Positions 53,705 to 62,654 are shown, counted from the first letter of the stretch. The stretch is 64,000 nucleotides of DNA from Virgibacillus aidingensis (GCF_010994035.1 NZ_WIXN01000022.1:1-64000); one strand, 5' to 3'. The notes: a model not told the origin generated them from the sequence alone. Program-made: numbers and translations.

Positions 53705-54549
53705 GTTATATATATCAGCGTAACTCGCCTTTTGCACATAAAGCTATAGATCATTTAAATTTACATATTGCTTCCGGCTCCTTTGTGGCCATTATTGGGC
53801 ATACCGGCTCTGGGAAATCCACGCTTATCCAGCATTTAAATGGGCTGGCTGTGCCGAGTGAAGGAGAGGTAACCATTGGCAAATATCGTTTAACCCCTGA
53901 TAAGAAGCCGGAGAATATGAAAGAGCTCCGCAGCAAAGTTGGTGTCGTATTCCAATATCCGGAACACCAGCTATTTGAGGAAACGGTGGGGAAAGATATA
54001 GCATTTGGTCCGAGAAACTTTGGAACTGATGAGGAAGAGACGAAGCGCAGAACGAAAGAAATATTGCCGGTTGTCGGTTTGTCGGACGAATTTCTCGAAC
54101 GCTCCCCATTTGACTTGAGCGGCGGACAAATGAGAAGGGTTGCGATCGCAGGAGTACTTGCGATTAAGCCTGAAGTACTCGTTCTGGACGAACCGACAGC
54201 AGGACTGGATCCCCGCGGGCAGAAAGAAATGATGGAAATGTTTCACCGGATGCATCAAGAACAGAATCTGACCACCATCCTCGTAACGCACAGCATGGAA
54301 GATGCTGTGAAATATGCCGATCATGTGATTATCTTAAATAATGGGCAGAAATATATGGAAGGCGTGCCGGAAGAAGTATTTGTACAAAAAGAGGCACTGA
54401 ATAAGGTGCAGCTTGATGTGCCGGAAATGGTACGCTTTTTAAATCAGTTTGAGGAAAGATTCGGAAAGTCCATCCCATTTCACAGGCAAAAAGTAAAAGA
54501 AATGGCAGCCTTGATATATGACCGGCTGAAGGGGGATGAAACGCCATGA
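53680..54549 (+). CDS. ecfA2: ECF transporter ATP-binding protein EcfA2
   Basis: A 289-aa ABC ATPase, paired with EcfA1. It has Walker [11 protein letters not shown], signature [13 protein letters not shown], Walker [14 protein letters not shown] and switch His in VTHSMEDA. The start lies within the ecfA1 3' end, and its stop overlaps ecfT by four bases (ATGA), which indicates coupled translation and fixed stoichiometry. Confidence 0.95.
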   Translation: MDITFKDVSYIYQRNSPFAHKAIDHLNLHIASGSFVAIIGHTGSGKSTLIQHLNGLAVPSEGEVTIGKYRLTPDKKPENMKELRSKVGVVFQYPEHQLFEETVGKDIAFGPRNFGTDEEETKRRTKEILPVVGLSDEFLERSPFDLSGGQMRRVAIAGVLAIKPEVLVLDEPTAGLDPRGQKEMMEMFHRMHQEQNLTTILVTHSMEDAVKYADHVIILNNGQKYMEGVPEEVFVQKEALNKVQLDVPEMVRFLNQFEERFGKSIPFHRQKVKEMAALIYDRLKGDETP

Positions 54550-55346
54550 ATAACTCCCTCATTATCGGTCAGTATGTACCGGGCAGCTCGATTGTGCACA
54601 AGCTCGACCCGCGAACGAAAATAACGATCATTTTTGTGTTTGTCTTTATTGTATTTTTTGCCAATAACTTGCCAAGCTATATAATTATTACTGCTTTTGC
54701 CTTAGCGGCCATGCTCGCATCCCGGGTTCCCGTCCGTTTTATTATGAAAGGGTTAACCCCTGTCTGGTTCTTGATTATCTTTACATTTATTCTCCATTTG
54801 ATAGTGACTAATGAAGGCACTGTACTCATCGAGATCTTTAATTTTAAAGTTTATTCCGGCGGGGTCATCCAGGGATTTGCTATATCCATGCGTTTCTTCC
54901 TGCTGATTCTGGTGACGTCCATGCTTACATTGACCACAACACCAATAGAAATAACAGATGCGATAGAGGATATGCTTCATCCCTTGAAACGGTTTAAATT
55001 CCCGGTACATGAGCTTGCATTAATGATGTCCATTTCATTAAGGTTCATTCCGACGCTTATGCAGGAAACCGATAAAATTTCAAAAGCACAGGCTTCCCGC
55101 GGCGTGGATTTTCGGACAGGCCCGATAAAAGAGCGGATCAAGGCAATTGTTCCGTTATTAGTGCCGCTGTTTGTCAGTGCATTTAAAAGAGCAGAGGAAT
55201 TGGCAATGGCGATGGAAGCACGCGGTTACCAGGGCGGAGAAGGACGCACAAAGCTGCGGGAATTGAAAATCGGACAGCGGGATATTTGGATTTATCTATT
55301 ATTCGCTGCTGTGGTTGCATCGTTATTTATTACGAGAGCCTATTAG
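54546..55346 (+). CDS. ecfT: ECF transporter transmembrane protein EcfT
   Basis: A 266-aa membrane scaffold with about five to six transmembrane segments. The two cytoplasmic coupling-helix motifs of the family are visible as the [10 protein letters not shown] and [12 protein letters not shown] boxes, each holding the short Ala-Arg-Gly signature. It joins EcfA1/A2 and recruits interchangeable S-components. In the conserved order before truA. Confidence 0.95.
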   Translation: MNNSLIIGQYVPGSSIVHKLDPRTKITIIFVFVFIVFFANNLPSYIIITAFALAAMLASRVPVRFIMKGLTPVWFLIIFTFILHLIVTNEGTVLIEIFNFKVYSGGVIQGFAISMRFFLLILVTSMLTLTTTPIEITDAIEDMLHPLKRFKFPVHELALMMSISLRFIPTLMQETDKISKAQASRGVDFRTGPIKERIKAIVPLLVPLFVSAFKRAEELAMAMEARGYQGGEGRTKLRELKIGQRDIWIYLLFAAVVASLFITRAY

Positions 55347-55422
55347 ATGTTTTGCCGCAAAGTAAATCTGCAGGAAAGCTGTACAGCAGCGTGAAAAGTG
55401 AAGAAAGAAAGGTTAGACTGAT

Positions 55423-56190
55423 ATGGTACGATTGAAATGCATCATTCATTATGATGGTTCCCAATTTTCCGGGTTCCAGATTCAGCCTGAAAAACGTACC
55501 GTTCAGGGCGTCCTGGAGCGGGCATTAAAAAAAATGCATAAGGGGGAGGAAGTGCGGATTCAGGCTTCAGGAAGAACAGATACCGGTGTGCATTCCTTTG
55601 GCCAGACGATTCATTTCGATTCGCCTTTCCAGATACCGGTGAAAAATTGGAAAATTGCATTGAATACCCTGCTGCCCGATGATTTATTTGTTCAGCACGC
55701 AGAAATCGTCCCGGAAGGCTTCCATGCCAGGTATGATGTCTTGGAAAAAGAATATCGCTATTATGTATGGCATCAAAAAGAAAGAGATGTTTTTAAGCGA
55801 AACTACTATTATCAATTTCCCTATAAACTGAATATAGAGGCTATGAAAGCAGCCTGCCGCTATCTGGAGGGCGCGCATGATTTCACGACCTTTTCCTCCG
55901 CCAAGGCAACGATCAAAGGCTCCAGGGAACGCACCCTTTATCAGGCCAGTTGTGAAAAGCGCGGGGAGGAAATTGAATTTATTTTTCGTGGAGACGGCTT
56001 TTTATATAACATGGTAAGAATTATCGTCGGTGTCCTCCTGGATATTGGTCAGGGAAAAAGAGAACCTGCGGACATACCCGGGCTTATGGCTGCTAAAGAC
56101 CGGAGACTTGTCGGTGAAACAGTACCGCCGCAAGGACTGTATTTGTGGAGAGTAAAGTATGGTGATGAGAACAACCGGGCTGCAGAATAA
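55423..56190 (+). CDS. truA: tRNA pseudouridine(38-40) synthase TruA
   Basis: A 255-aa pseudouridine synthase for positions 38-40 of the tRNA anticodon arm. The catalytic Asp lies in ASGRTDTGVHSFGQ (about residues 47-60), and the C-terminal half has FLYNMVRIIVGVLLDIGQG. Length matches. SD GAAAGGTTA is moderate. It stands between ecfT and rplM as in other Bacillales. Confidence 0.96.
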   Translation: MVRLKCIIHYDGSQFSGFQIQPEKRTVQGVLERALKKMHKGEEVRIQASGRTDTGVHSFGQTIHFDSPFQIPVKNWKIALNTLLPDDLFVQHAEIVPEGFHARYDVLEKEYRYYVWHQKERDVFKRNYYYQFPYKLNIEAMKAACRYLEGAHDFTTFSSAKATIKGSRERTLYQASCEKRGEEIEFIFRGDGFLYNMVRIIVGVLLDIGQGKREPADIPGLMAAKDRRLVGETVPPQGLYLWRVKYGDENNRAAE

Positions 56191-56427
56191 GATTACTTGA
56201 CCAGTTTTGGAAATTTACTCAGGAAAGCGGAACTCGCGGGAAGCACACGATGTAACCTTTTAACTATGCTTTTAAGACGGGTTTGTTTTTCAGGAACACT
56301 CTTTAAATTGTATCTTGTTATTGAGCGGGACGCAAAGTCATTGTTATGCCAAGCCAAAGACATTTATCTGAAGACGATTACAAAGTATTTTCAGTAACAT
56401 ACTTTAGTAAAAAAACTTGATCATTAC
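56191..56427 (+). other. Spacer between truA and the rplM promoter
   Basis: About 240 bases with no supported gene. A 66-codon frame (56197-56397) lacks an SD and recognisable features. Confidence 0.4.
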
Positions 56428-56457
56428 TTGACATTTCTCCCCTATTAGGTGTATTAT
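56428..56457 (+). promoter_or_regulatory. SigA promoter of rplM-rpsI
   Basis: Consensus TTGACA (56428-56433), an 18-bp spacer and TATTAT (56452-56457). Confidence 0.8.
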
Positions 56458-56463
56458 GATCTA

Positions 56464-56540
56464 TGGCATTTTATTTCTAAAACCACGATTAGCCCCGGAA
56501 TCTAATTGTGTTGAATATAGGAATAACGAACGAATATATT
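56464..56540 (+). promoter_or_regulatory. Probable L13 leader
   Basis: The short leader between promoter and rplM SD contains AACCACGATTAGCC and GGAATCTAATTGTGTT, whose GATTAG/CTAATT pieces can pair. Bacillales rplM mRNAs carry an L13 leader at this place. The assignment rests on position and size more than on a checked structure. Confidence 0.5.
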
Positions 56541-56555
56541 TGGAGGGAAACAATC

Positions 56556-56993
56556 ATGCGCACAACTTTCATGGCGAATGAAGCAAACATTGAACGCAAA
56601 TGGTATGTTGTGGATGCTGCAGGCAAGCGTTTAGGGCGTTTGTCCAGTGAGGTTGCTGCAATCCTTCGCGGAAAGCATAAGCCGACATACACACCACATG
56701 CTGATACTGGCGACCATGTGATTATTATCAACGCTGAAAAAATTGAACTGACAGGCAATAAAATTACGGATAAAAAATATTACCGCCACACTGGCTATAC
56801 TGGTGGGGTCAAAGAACGCAATGCCTATGAAATGCGGACAAAATACCCGGAACAGATGCTTGAAATTGCTGTTAAAGGGATGCTTCCAAAAGGTCCATTG
56901 GGGCGTAAAATGGCTAAGAAATTGCACGTTTACAGAGGTGCAGAACACAAACATGAAGCACAAAAACCGGAAGTTTACGAGCTTCGCGGGTAA
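56556..56993 (+). CDS. rplM: Ribosomal protein L13
   Basis: A 145-aa early assembly protein. It begins [20 protein letters not shown] at ATG 56556 with SD TGGAGGGAAA; a longer in-frame extension upstream would cover the leader and is rejected. It has DVLPKG-type [16 protein letters not shown] and the C-terminal QKPEVYEL. Confidence 0.97.
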   Translation: MRTTFMANEANIERKWYVVDAAGKRLGRLSSEVAAILRGKHKPTYTPHADTGDHVIIINAEKIELTGNKITDKKYYRHTGYTGGVKERNAYEMRTKYPEQMLEIAVKGMLPKGPLGRKMAKKLHVYRGAEHKHEAQKPEVYELRG

Positions 56994-57012
56994 TTAAAGG
57001 GAGGTAAATGAA

Positions 57013-57405
57013 TTGGCTCAAGTACAATACTATGGCACTGGACGCCGTAAAAAGTCAACTGCCCGTGTACGTTTAGTACCAGGCACAGGAAATGTTACTA
57101 TTAATGGTCGTGATGCAAAAGACTATTTTCCATATGAAACCCAGCTTTTAATTTTGAACCAGCCGCTTGCGGCTACAGAGACTCAAGGGACGTATGACGT
57201 ATTGGTCAACGTTCATGGCGGAGGATTTACCGGACAGGCCGGCGCAATCCGTCACGGGGTTGCTCGTGCACTTCTGGAAGCAGATCCGGAATATCGTTCT
57301 ACGCTAAAAGCTGAAGGTTATCTGACTCGTGATGCACGGATGAAAGAGCGTTATAAATACGGTCTTAAATCAGCACGGAGAGCTCCTCAGTTCTCAAAAC
57401 GTTAA
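57013..57405 (+). CDS. rpsI: Ribosomal protein S9
   Basis: A 130-aa protein whose C-terminal tail (RRAPQFSKR) reaches the P-site tRNA anticodon. It starts with TTG at 57013 ([19 protein letters not shown]) behind AAGGGAGGTAA. It is translated with rplM. Confidence 0.97.
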   Translation: MAQVQYYGTGRRKKSTARVRLVPGTGNVTINGRDAKDYFPYETQLLILNQPLAATETQGTYDVLVNVHGGGFTGQAGAIRHGVARALLEADPEYRSTLKAEGYLTRDARMKERYKYGLKSARRAPQFSKR

Positions 57406-57487
57406 TAGAAACAATAATTATTTGTTTACAGCGCTTTTTTGTTTCAGGTTAGATCAGCTTGAACCTTATTAAGCATTTAACAGATTT

Positions 57488-57520
57488 AAAGCATCGGCAT
57501 CTTGCCGGTGCTTTTTTTCT
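57488..57520 (+). terminator. Terminator after rpsI
   Basis: AAAGCATCGGCA and TGCCGGTGCTTT form a 12-bp stem with a tiny loop, then seven T residues. It closes the ribosomal region. Confidence 0.93.
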
Positions 57521-57708
57521 GGCAGTATCGGGTGGTGTTTTTTATTATGTGTTTAAATGAAAAATAATGAAGTTGCAGTTCATCGTTGTCAAGTTGGTTT
57601 GTTAAATTCCTCGGTTGTACATTCTCGCGAGATGTTTAAGTCATATCAGTTTTCAAGGCTTGTTAAAAACTAAATGGCAGCATAGTTGGAAAAGGATTGA
57701 GAAAATTC

Positions 57709-57737
57709 TTGACACTATATTATTTTATTTTTATAAT
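57709..57737 (+). promoter_or_regulatory. SigA promoter of the arsR-like/SRPBCC-PDZ pair
   Basis: Perfect consensus: TTGACA (57709-57714), a 17-bp spacer and TATAAT (57732-57737). Such a strong promoter next to an operator fits a tightly repressed unit. Confidence 0.9.
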
Positions 57738-57761
57738 AAATATAACCTAAAGGTTATATTT
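57738..57761 (+). promoter_or_regulatory. Probable ArsR-family operator
   Basis: A perfect palindrome, AAATATAACCT-AA-AGGTTATATTT, directly abuts the -10 box and covers the predicted transcription start. Its size and symmetry suit a winged-helix dimer such as the downstream ArsR-type protein. Confidence 0.8.
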
Positions 57762-57779
57762 GGGAGCGAGGGAACTTTT

Positions 57780-58106
57780 TTGCCTAATATTTATCGAGCA
57801 CTGGGTGATTCCACAAGAAGGGGTATATTAAGTTTACTTAAACAAGGAAACAAAACCCAAAAGGAGTTAGTTGAAGCATTTGACATCTCTCAACCAGCAA
57901 TAAAAAAGCACCTGAAGATTTTATTAGAGGAAAAAATTATTTCAGAGAGCATGAATGGAAAATATCGTATCTATTCATTAAATGTCAAAATGCTTCAGAT
58001 TGCATATCTGGAAATGCATCAATATATTGGAGAGTTGCTTGATCAACAGCTTGTTAGTTTGAAAAATTATTTAGAAAAAGGAGAGTTTCGGGATGAAGAT
58101 AACTAA
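57780..58106 (+). CDS. ArsR-family transcriptional regulator
   Basis: A 108-aa winged-helix repressor. The family core is plain: IYRALGDSTRRGILSLL, then the recognition region ELVEAFDISQPAIKKHLKIL and the wing with GKYRIYSLN. There are no metal-binding Cys clusters (no CxC in the alpha-3 helix), so it belongs to the non-metal branch that is often paired with SRPBCC proteins. TTG at 57780, after GGGAGCGAGGG, is preferred because the protein then starts at the ArsR domain; the upstream in-frame part covers the promoter and operator. It overlaps the next gene by 14 bases. Confidence 0.88.
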   Translation: MPNIYRALGDSTRRGILSLLKQGNKTQKELVEAFDISQPAIKKHLKILLEEKIISESMNGKYRIYSLNVKMLQIAYLEMHQYIGELLDQQLVSLKNYLEKGEFRDEDN

Positions 58107-58791
58107 GGACTCCTTAAAGAGCGAAATTATAGTTAATGCCCCATTAAAACACGTTTGGGATGCATTGACTAAACCTGAACATTTAAACCGCTGGTATACG
58201 AAAAATAATGAAGTAGATTTCCGGATAGGCGGCAGGGGTTATATGGAGCATGGCTGGGGAGTTACATCTGAGGGGGTATTTACTGAAATTGATGCTATGA
58301 AACACTTTGTACTTCAGAGTCTTGATGGAGATTTTACAACAATTACTTCTTTAAAAGAGGTCGAGAATGGCATTAGGGTAAGCATTGAATATCAGGCTTC
58401 TTTTATTAGAGATATGGATTCAGCTGCAAAAGAAAATATGCTGTTTGGCACCCTTCAATTTTTAGAGAACCTAAAGAGCGTCTATGAGACTGGAATTGAT
58501 AATCGTGTAAATATATGGAAAACCTGGATCGGTATTATGCACACAACCAGCGAAGGCAATAGAGGTACAAAAGTCTTACAAGTAAAAGAAGGTACAGCAG
58601 CGGATGCCGCCGGAATTAAACCTGATGATGTAATTACAGAGATTGATGGAGATAAAATTGAAGGATCTGGATCATTTGAAAGAACATTAAATCAAAAAGC
58701 TATTAATGGCTTAGTTGCCTTAACTATGGAAAGAAAAGAAGAGGTGTTGCAAAAAAACTGTATCATAGATAAATATCCGGTACCTTATTAA
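58093..58791 (+). CDS. SRPBCC (AHSA1-like) domain protein fused to a C-terminal PDZ domain
   Basis: A 232-aa soluble protein. Residues about 8-130 form a START/AHSA1-type SRPBCC domain (VNAPLKHVWDALTKPEHLNR, then the EHGWGVTSEGVF and LQFLENLKSVYE segments), a hydrophobic-ligand pocket fold. Residues about 145-221 look like a PDZ domain of the HtrA-like type (GTKVLQVKEGTAADAAGIKP, DDVITEIDGDKI). No signal peptide or membrane segment is seen. The start is inside the arsR-like gene, so both are co-translated. ArsR-SRPBCC pairs are common, but the added PDZ domain is unusual. Ligand and partner are unknown; a PDZ could bind C-termini of client proteins. Confidence 0.82.
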   Translation: MKITKDSLKSEIIVNAPLKHVWDALTKPEHLNRWYTKNNEVDFRIGGRGYMEHGWGVTSEGVFTEIDAMKHFVLQSLDGDFTTITSLKEVENGIRVSIEYQASFIRDMDSAAKENMLFGTLQFLENLKSVYETGIDNRVNIWKTWIGIMHTTSEGNRGTKVLQVKEGTAADAAGIKPDDVITEIDGDKIEGSGSFERTLNQKAINGLVALTMERKEEVLQKNCIIDKYPVPY

Positions 58792-58828
58792 AACTTAATT
58801 ATATTTTTATCCATATTCAGCCCAATAC

Positions 58829-58867
58829 AAACCACCCTCATTGCCCGCAGCAACAGGGTGGTTTTTT
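58829..58867. terminator. Terminator between the SRPBCC-PDZ gene and the DUF2512-like gene
   Basis: AAACCACCCT and AGGGTGGTTT flank a 16-nt loop, with T residues after it on the plus strand. It can serve both converging units. Confidence 0.85.
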
Positions 58868-58889
58868 CTACAGCTGAGCACACACTTTG

Positions 58890-59351
58890 CTAATCACGTT
58901 CTTTCTTTGCCTCATAATCCTTTTGATTGCGTCGGCCGAGCTCCATTTCATCCGCAAACTCGGTCTGTACTTGCCTGAATGTTTTGGGCTGTGCTTTTTG
59001 ACCATCAGAAAATATCTGATTACGAATATATTCATGGATAAATGGCTCGGCAATGGCAGTGAAGAAAGCGGCTGCCAATGATGTTAGCACGATCGGCCCG
59101 CTCATGCCAAAAAAGAAGCTTCCCAACATCCAATATAAAAGGAAAGATAACGCGAAATCAGAAATAGTGGCTGTAACATTGCCAAGGTTTCTCAGTACGA
59201 GCATATCGCCTAAGAGATAAGAAATGAGGGTTGTTGCTAAGCTGATCAAAATTAAATTATTAAATACAGCGTAATTAAAAATGGAAAATAAGGATAAAAC
59301 AATTACCGTAATGACAATGAATTTTATTCCCAGCGCTTTTAAATGAGCCAT
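58890..59351 (-). CDS. DUF2512 (YndM-like) family membrane protein
   Basis: A 153-aa protein with four predicted transmembrane segments (about residues 7-25, 30-50, 60-82, 85-105) and a charged cytoplasmic C-terminal tail (about 115-153). The HLKALGIKFIVI start and the TLISYLLGDMLVL and AAFFTAIAEPFIH segments are typical of the YndM/DUF2512 family. Function is unknown. ATG at 59351 has SD GAAAGGATG. It is oriented toward the SRPBCC-PDZ gene and lies next to a stress gene. Confidence 0.78.
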   Translation of the reverse strand: MAHLKALGIKFIVITVIVLSLFSIFNYAVFNNLILISLATTLISYLLGDMLVLRNLGNVTATISDFALSFLLYWMLGSFFFGMSGPIVLTSLAAAFFTAIAEPFIHEYIRNQIFSDGQKAQPKTFRQVQTEFADEMELGRRNQKDYEAKKERD

Positions 59352-59505
59352 AAAAATGCATCCTTTCCACTGATTTCTTCTTAATATGTGCAGAAAGGAT
59401 GAATTTATAAGAGGAAATTTGCCGGCGTTTACACTGGAATCTGCAGTTTTAGGAAAAATCCTATTTTAAAGAGTATAAAAGGACATGATATGCTCCCGGT
59501 ATGCT

Positions 59506-59685
59506 TTACCGGTCTTCTTTATTTTTTTCTTCCCCGGCTTTGTCCTTGAAGGAGCCCTTGACCTTATCAAACTTACCTTCTGTCTGTTTGGATTCATCAT
59601 CTGTCAAGCCGCCATAAGCGTCTTTTGCCCTGCCTTTTACTTTCTCCATGGTTCCTTCCATTTTATCTTTATATCCCTCACTCAT
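59506..59685 (-). CDS. CsbD-family general stress protein
   Basis: A 59-aa, very hydrophilic, Lys/Glu/Gly-rich protein. The CsbD pattern is clear: MEGTMEKVKGRAKDAYGGLT, then EGKFDKVKGSFKDKAGE. CsbD proteins accumulate under general stress; their biochemical role is not known. ATG at 59685 (SD GGAGGG) gives the family start MSEGYKD; an upstream in-frame ATG is in the SD/promoter region. A SigB-type promoter lies upstream. Confidence 0.9.
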   Translation of the reverse strand: MSEGYKDKMEGTMEKVKGRAKDAYGGLTDDESKQTEGKFDKVKGSFKDKAGEEKNKEDR

Positions 59686-59714
59686 GATATCCCTCCATTC
59701 CAGGTTAAAATACA

Positions 59715-59740
59715 ATTCCCGTTAAAAAATGAGCTTAAAC
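59715..59740 (-). promoter_or_regulatory. SigB-type promoter of the csbD-like gene
   Basis: On the minus strand, GTTTAA (59740-59735), a 14-bp spacer and GGGAAT (59720-59715) match the general-stress sigma B consensus (GTTTaa-N12-15-GGGtAt). csbD of B. subtilis is SigB-dependent, which supports the reading. Confidence 0.75.
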
Positions 59741-59825
59741 AGGAATGGATATATATATGGACATGAATCGGATAAACCGGGAGAAGTCATTTCTCTTTTG
59801 TTATACTGCATATGGAGGTGTTTAA

Positions 59826-60149
59826 ATGTCTGAGCTGCAATTCTACATTCGGCATCAGCCGAATTTCCTGCAGGATAAATTCATATTGGTTTTCAAAAGT
59901 GATGAAGCAAGGGATTATTTCAAAAATGCAATTAAGGGAAGCTATTTCGAAAAAATTACAAGTGAATCAGCCGAACATGCAGCGCGTATCGGTATTAACG
60001 GGAAGACCATTCCATACGGTTATACACTGCGTTTAACAAAGGAAGAAATGAGCCGGTTAAGTACAGCAAACTGGGAAGAAACTTCGCAATTATTAGCGGA
60101 AGGAAATGAAAGGTTATATAAAGAGAGGGCATCAAATAATAAAATATAA
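59826..60149 (+). CDS. Unknown 107-aa cytoplasmic protein
   Basis: ATG at 59826 with a good SD (GGAGGTG) opens a 107-codon frame. The protein is polar and has no signal or membrane segment. Segments seen are LQFYIRHQPNFLQDKFILVF, an ARDYFKNAIKGSYFEKI stretch, and a C-terminal helical part rich in Glu and Arg (RLTKEEMSRLSTANWEETSQ). I do not recognise a family. It lies alone between a SigB-type stress gene and an MFS gene and converges on the latter. Confidence 0.7.
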   Translation: MSELQFYIRHQPNFLQDKFILVFKSDEARDYFKNAIKGSYFEKITSESAEHAARIGINGKTIPYGYTLRLTKEEMSRLSTANWEETSQLLAEGNERLYKERASNNKI

Positions 60150-60231
60150 TGTGTTTACATACCAGTCTCCGGGTTTTATCTTCCTGTATCAAAGTTTACG
60201 GAAAAATTATCTATAATGATAAAACAGAAAA

Positions 60232-60274
60232 ACACCAGCCGGAAAAGCGAGTGCTCTTCATGGCTGGTATTTTA
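60232..60274. terminator. Bidirectional terminator between the 107-aa gene and the MFS gene
   Basis: ACCAGCC (60234-60240) and GGCTGGT (60262-60268) pair. T-rich runs lie on both sides (ATTTTATTT on the plus strand, GTGTTTTTCTGTTTT on the minus). It overlaps the MFS stop codon. Confidence 0.75.
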
Positions 60275-61414
60275 TTTCTGTGCTGCATATTTTTTTGCAA
60301 TGAACAACAAAATGAAGCCGATGGTCATCATCGTAATGGCGCTGGACAGAAACGGCAGTCCAAGTGTTTCTGCTGTTGCACCTGAGACAAAGGATCCTGC
60401 AACAGATCCAAGCGAAAAGAAGGCATAAAAAATGCCATAAGCTTTACCGCGATCCACTTTGGAGGAAGCATCGGAAACAATCCGGTTCATGGAAGGGAAG
60501 ACAAAGCCAAATCCAATGCCGTACACAACCATAAGTAATATGCTTAACCAGAAAACAGAAATGATATTAAGCAGGATATGAACTGAGCCTATAATCATAA
60601 TTCCCGCTACCACTAGCTTTACAGAAGAAACCCGGTCGAATATCCGGTTTATTGGTGTCAAGAAGACGATTAAAGCGACGATGCCGTACGTACTCAGCAT
60701 CATCCCCGTGGTTTCGGAGTTCAGTCCCATTTCCTCCACTTTTAACGGTAAGGCAAATGCCAAAGTCCCATTGCTGATCATTAACGCAAAAGCTGCAAGA
60801 GAAGCCTGGAGAACCAGCGGATGCTTCAGAAGCGGCATAAACTCCTTCAGGGAAAATTTCCCCTTCTCCGTGGACACAAAAGATTCATCAATAAATTTAT
60901 GAACTAAAAACGTACTGATAAAAAACAGAACAGCAACGAAAATAAAAACGTATTCCACCTGTGATCTTGCCGCCATCGCACCGCCAATCGCCGGTCCTGC
61001 AATGGCTGCGATTCCGATGGCTGCACCGGTAAATGCCATGGATCTTCCCCTGGTTTTTGATTTTGACCTGTCACCTACATAGGCAAATGCTGCCGGGATT
61101 AATATCCCGCCGGCCAAACCATGGAGAAAACGCACAAAAAACAGATGCCACCCATTCTGTGCAAGCGGATAAAACAAAAGAATAAATGCTGCAAAAAACA
61201 TTCCTGCAAACAACATCCTTTTTCTGCCGTACCGGTCAATCCAGTGGCCGCCAAAAATATTGCCGACCATATTGGTCAGCGAATAAACAGCAACAATGGA
61301 GCCTGCTAAAAGGTGGGAAGCACCTAATTCCAATGCATATGGTGTAATAATCGGCAATTGGATAAATGTATCTAAAAATGAAACGATGATTACGATGAAA
61401 AGAATTTTGCTCAT
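60272..61414 (-). CDS. Major facilitator superfamily transporter
   Basis: A 380-aa membrane protein with about twelve transmembrane segments. The loop 2-3 motif GHWIDRYGRKRMLFAG, the VRFLHGLAGGILIPAAFAYVG (given here in part) segment in TM4 and the antiporter-like motif C region (GAAIGIAAIAGPAIGG, TM5) suggest a proton-driven drug or metabolite exporter of the DHA1 type. Start ATG 61414 with SD AGAGAGGAT. A -10 like TATAAT lies at 61451-61446 on the minus strand. The substrate cannot be told from sequence. Confidence 0.88.
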   Translation of the reverse strand: MSKILFIVIIVSFLDTFIQLPIITPYALELGASHLLAGSIVAVYSLTNMVGNIFGGHWIDRYGRKRMLFAGMFFAAFILLFYPLAQNGWHLFFVRFLHGLAGGILIPAAFAYVGDRSKSKTRGRSMAFTGAAIGIAAIAGPAIGGAMAARSQVEYVFIFVAVLFFISTFLVHKFIDESFVSTEKGKFSLKEFMPLLKHPLVLQASLAAFALMISNGTLAFALPLKVEEMGLNSETTGMMLSTYGIVALIVFLTPINRIFDRVSSVKLVVAGIMIIGSVHILLNIISVFWLSILLMVVYGIGFGFVFPSMNRIVSDASSKVDRGKAYGIFYAFFSLGSVAGSFVSGATAETLGLPFLSSAITMMTIGFILLFIAKKYAAQK

Positions 61415-61813
61415 TTTTTATCCTCTCTACTATTTTCTCCACTTTATTATACCTTAAAATAAGAAATTTAACAGGCAATGAACCCTTATAAGAGTTGGGT
61501 ATTAACAGAAACACGAACAGACTTTTAAGCCGGAGGAGATGGCAACCGAAACGATTATTCGACCTTTTTCAACTGTTTTTATCAAACATATGAATGGACA
61601 AAATTAAAGTAATATTAAGTATATGAAAGTATTTCGCAATAATTTTACGCACTTTACCCTTAAACATGTTTCCAATCACTTATAAGAAAAAGACTTCCCA
61701 AATATAGATGCATAGGACGTTTTTAAATAGAAGGAATTATTGGTAAAATAAATGAATATTATGAAACAGACACAATTTTTTCAATAGTGTTTATGTAAAG
61801 GGAGGAAGTTAGC
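61415..61813. other. Divergent intergenic space between MFS and amino acid ABC genes
   Basis: About 400 AT-rich bases without a supported gene. The minus-strand -10 box of the MFS gene is at its left end. On the plus strand several TATTAT/TAAAAT boxes occur (61740-61770), but I could not pair one with a good -35. No riboswitch landmarks were seen. Confidence 0.4.
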
Positions 61814-62596
61814 GTGTTTAAAAGACATAAGAAATTAGCAAGTGTCCTGTTTGTCTCACTTTTCCTGTTAATAGCACTTGCAGCATGCGGTGATGATGAG
61901 GCAAGCGGAGGTGGACTGCAGGATTCGTATGTAGTAGCAAGCGATTCATCCTTCGTGCCATTTGAATTTTACGAGGATGGCGAATATGTAGGATTTGATA
62001 TTGATTTAATTAATGCAGTAGCAGATGAAGCCGGCTTTGAAATCGAGCTGGAAACAACCAATTTTGATGGCATTATTCCCGGACTACAGACAGGTTCTTT
62101 TGACATAGCGATTGCAGGCATCAGCATCAGGGAGGACCGGAAAGAGTCGGTTGATTTCAGTGACCCGTACTATGAATCCGGCCTGAGTATCGGTGTTCAT
62201 ATTGATAATGAAGATATTAATGATATAGATGATCTGGAAGGCAAAACAATTGCAACCAGGCTCGGTTCCACCAGTTCCGATTATATTGAGGAAAATATAG
62301 ATGGCGCGGAAGCCAACCAGTACGAACAGCTGGATCAGGCTTATATGGCAGTAGAAAATGGAAGTGTAGATGCAATTCTTTATGACGCTCCAAACGTTGC
62401 CTATTATATTCAGACACAGGGGCAGGACAGCCTGAAAATGGTAGGAGATCTATATCAGGCTGAAAACTATGGCATTGCTATTTCAAAAGGGCAGGAAGAA
62501 TTAGTGGAAGCCATTAATGATGCCTTGGCAACATTAAGAGAGAATGGTACTTACGACGAGATTTATGAAAAATGGTTTGGAGAGGCACCTGAATAA
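61814..62596 (+). CDS. Polar amino acid ABC transporter substrate-binding lipoprotein
   Basis: A 260-aa lipoprotein: signal with lipobox LAAC (Cys25), then a family 3 solute-binding fold. Visible signatures are SSFVPFEFYEDGEYVGFDIDL (in part), the IAGISIREDRKESVDFSDPY block that lines the ligand site, and the C-terminal GTYDEIYEKWFGE. It captures a polar amino acid (glutamine-like is common) outside the membrane. GTG at 61814 with SD AAAGGGAGGAAG. First gene of the transporter, followed by a terminator before the permease. Confidence 0.92.
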   Translation: MFKRHKKLASVLFVSLFLLIALAACGDDEASGGGLQDSYVVASDSSFVPFEFYEDGEYVGFDIDLINAVADEAGFEIELETTNFDGIIPGLQTGSFDIAIAGISIREDRKESVDFSDPYYESGLSIGVHIDNEDINDIDDLEGKTIATRLGSTSSDYIEENIDGAEANQYEQLDQAYMAVENGSVDAILYDAPNVAYYIQTQGQDSLKMVGDLYQAENYGIAISKGQEELVEAINDALATLRENGTYDEIYEKWFGEAPE

Positions 62597-62618
62597 TGAT
62601 AGATACTCTTCAGGAAAG

Positions 62619-62654
62619 AAAGGGTGTAACACAACAATCGTTGCACCCTTTTTC
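62619..62654 (+). terminator. Terminator inside the amino acid ABC gene set
   Basis: AAAGGGTGTAAC and GTTGCACCCTTTTT pair with one G-T and a 9-nt loop, followed by T residues, 23 bases after the binding-protein gene. It should lower expression of the permease and ATPase relative to the binding protein. Confidence 0.88.

Noticed and set aside
56197-56397. 66-codon frame between truA and rplM
   Set aside because: No SD and no features; a chance frame in the spacer.
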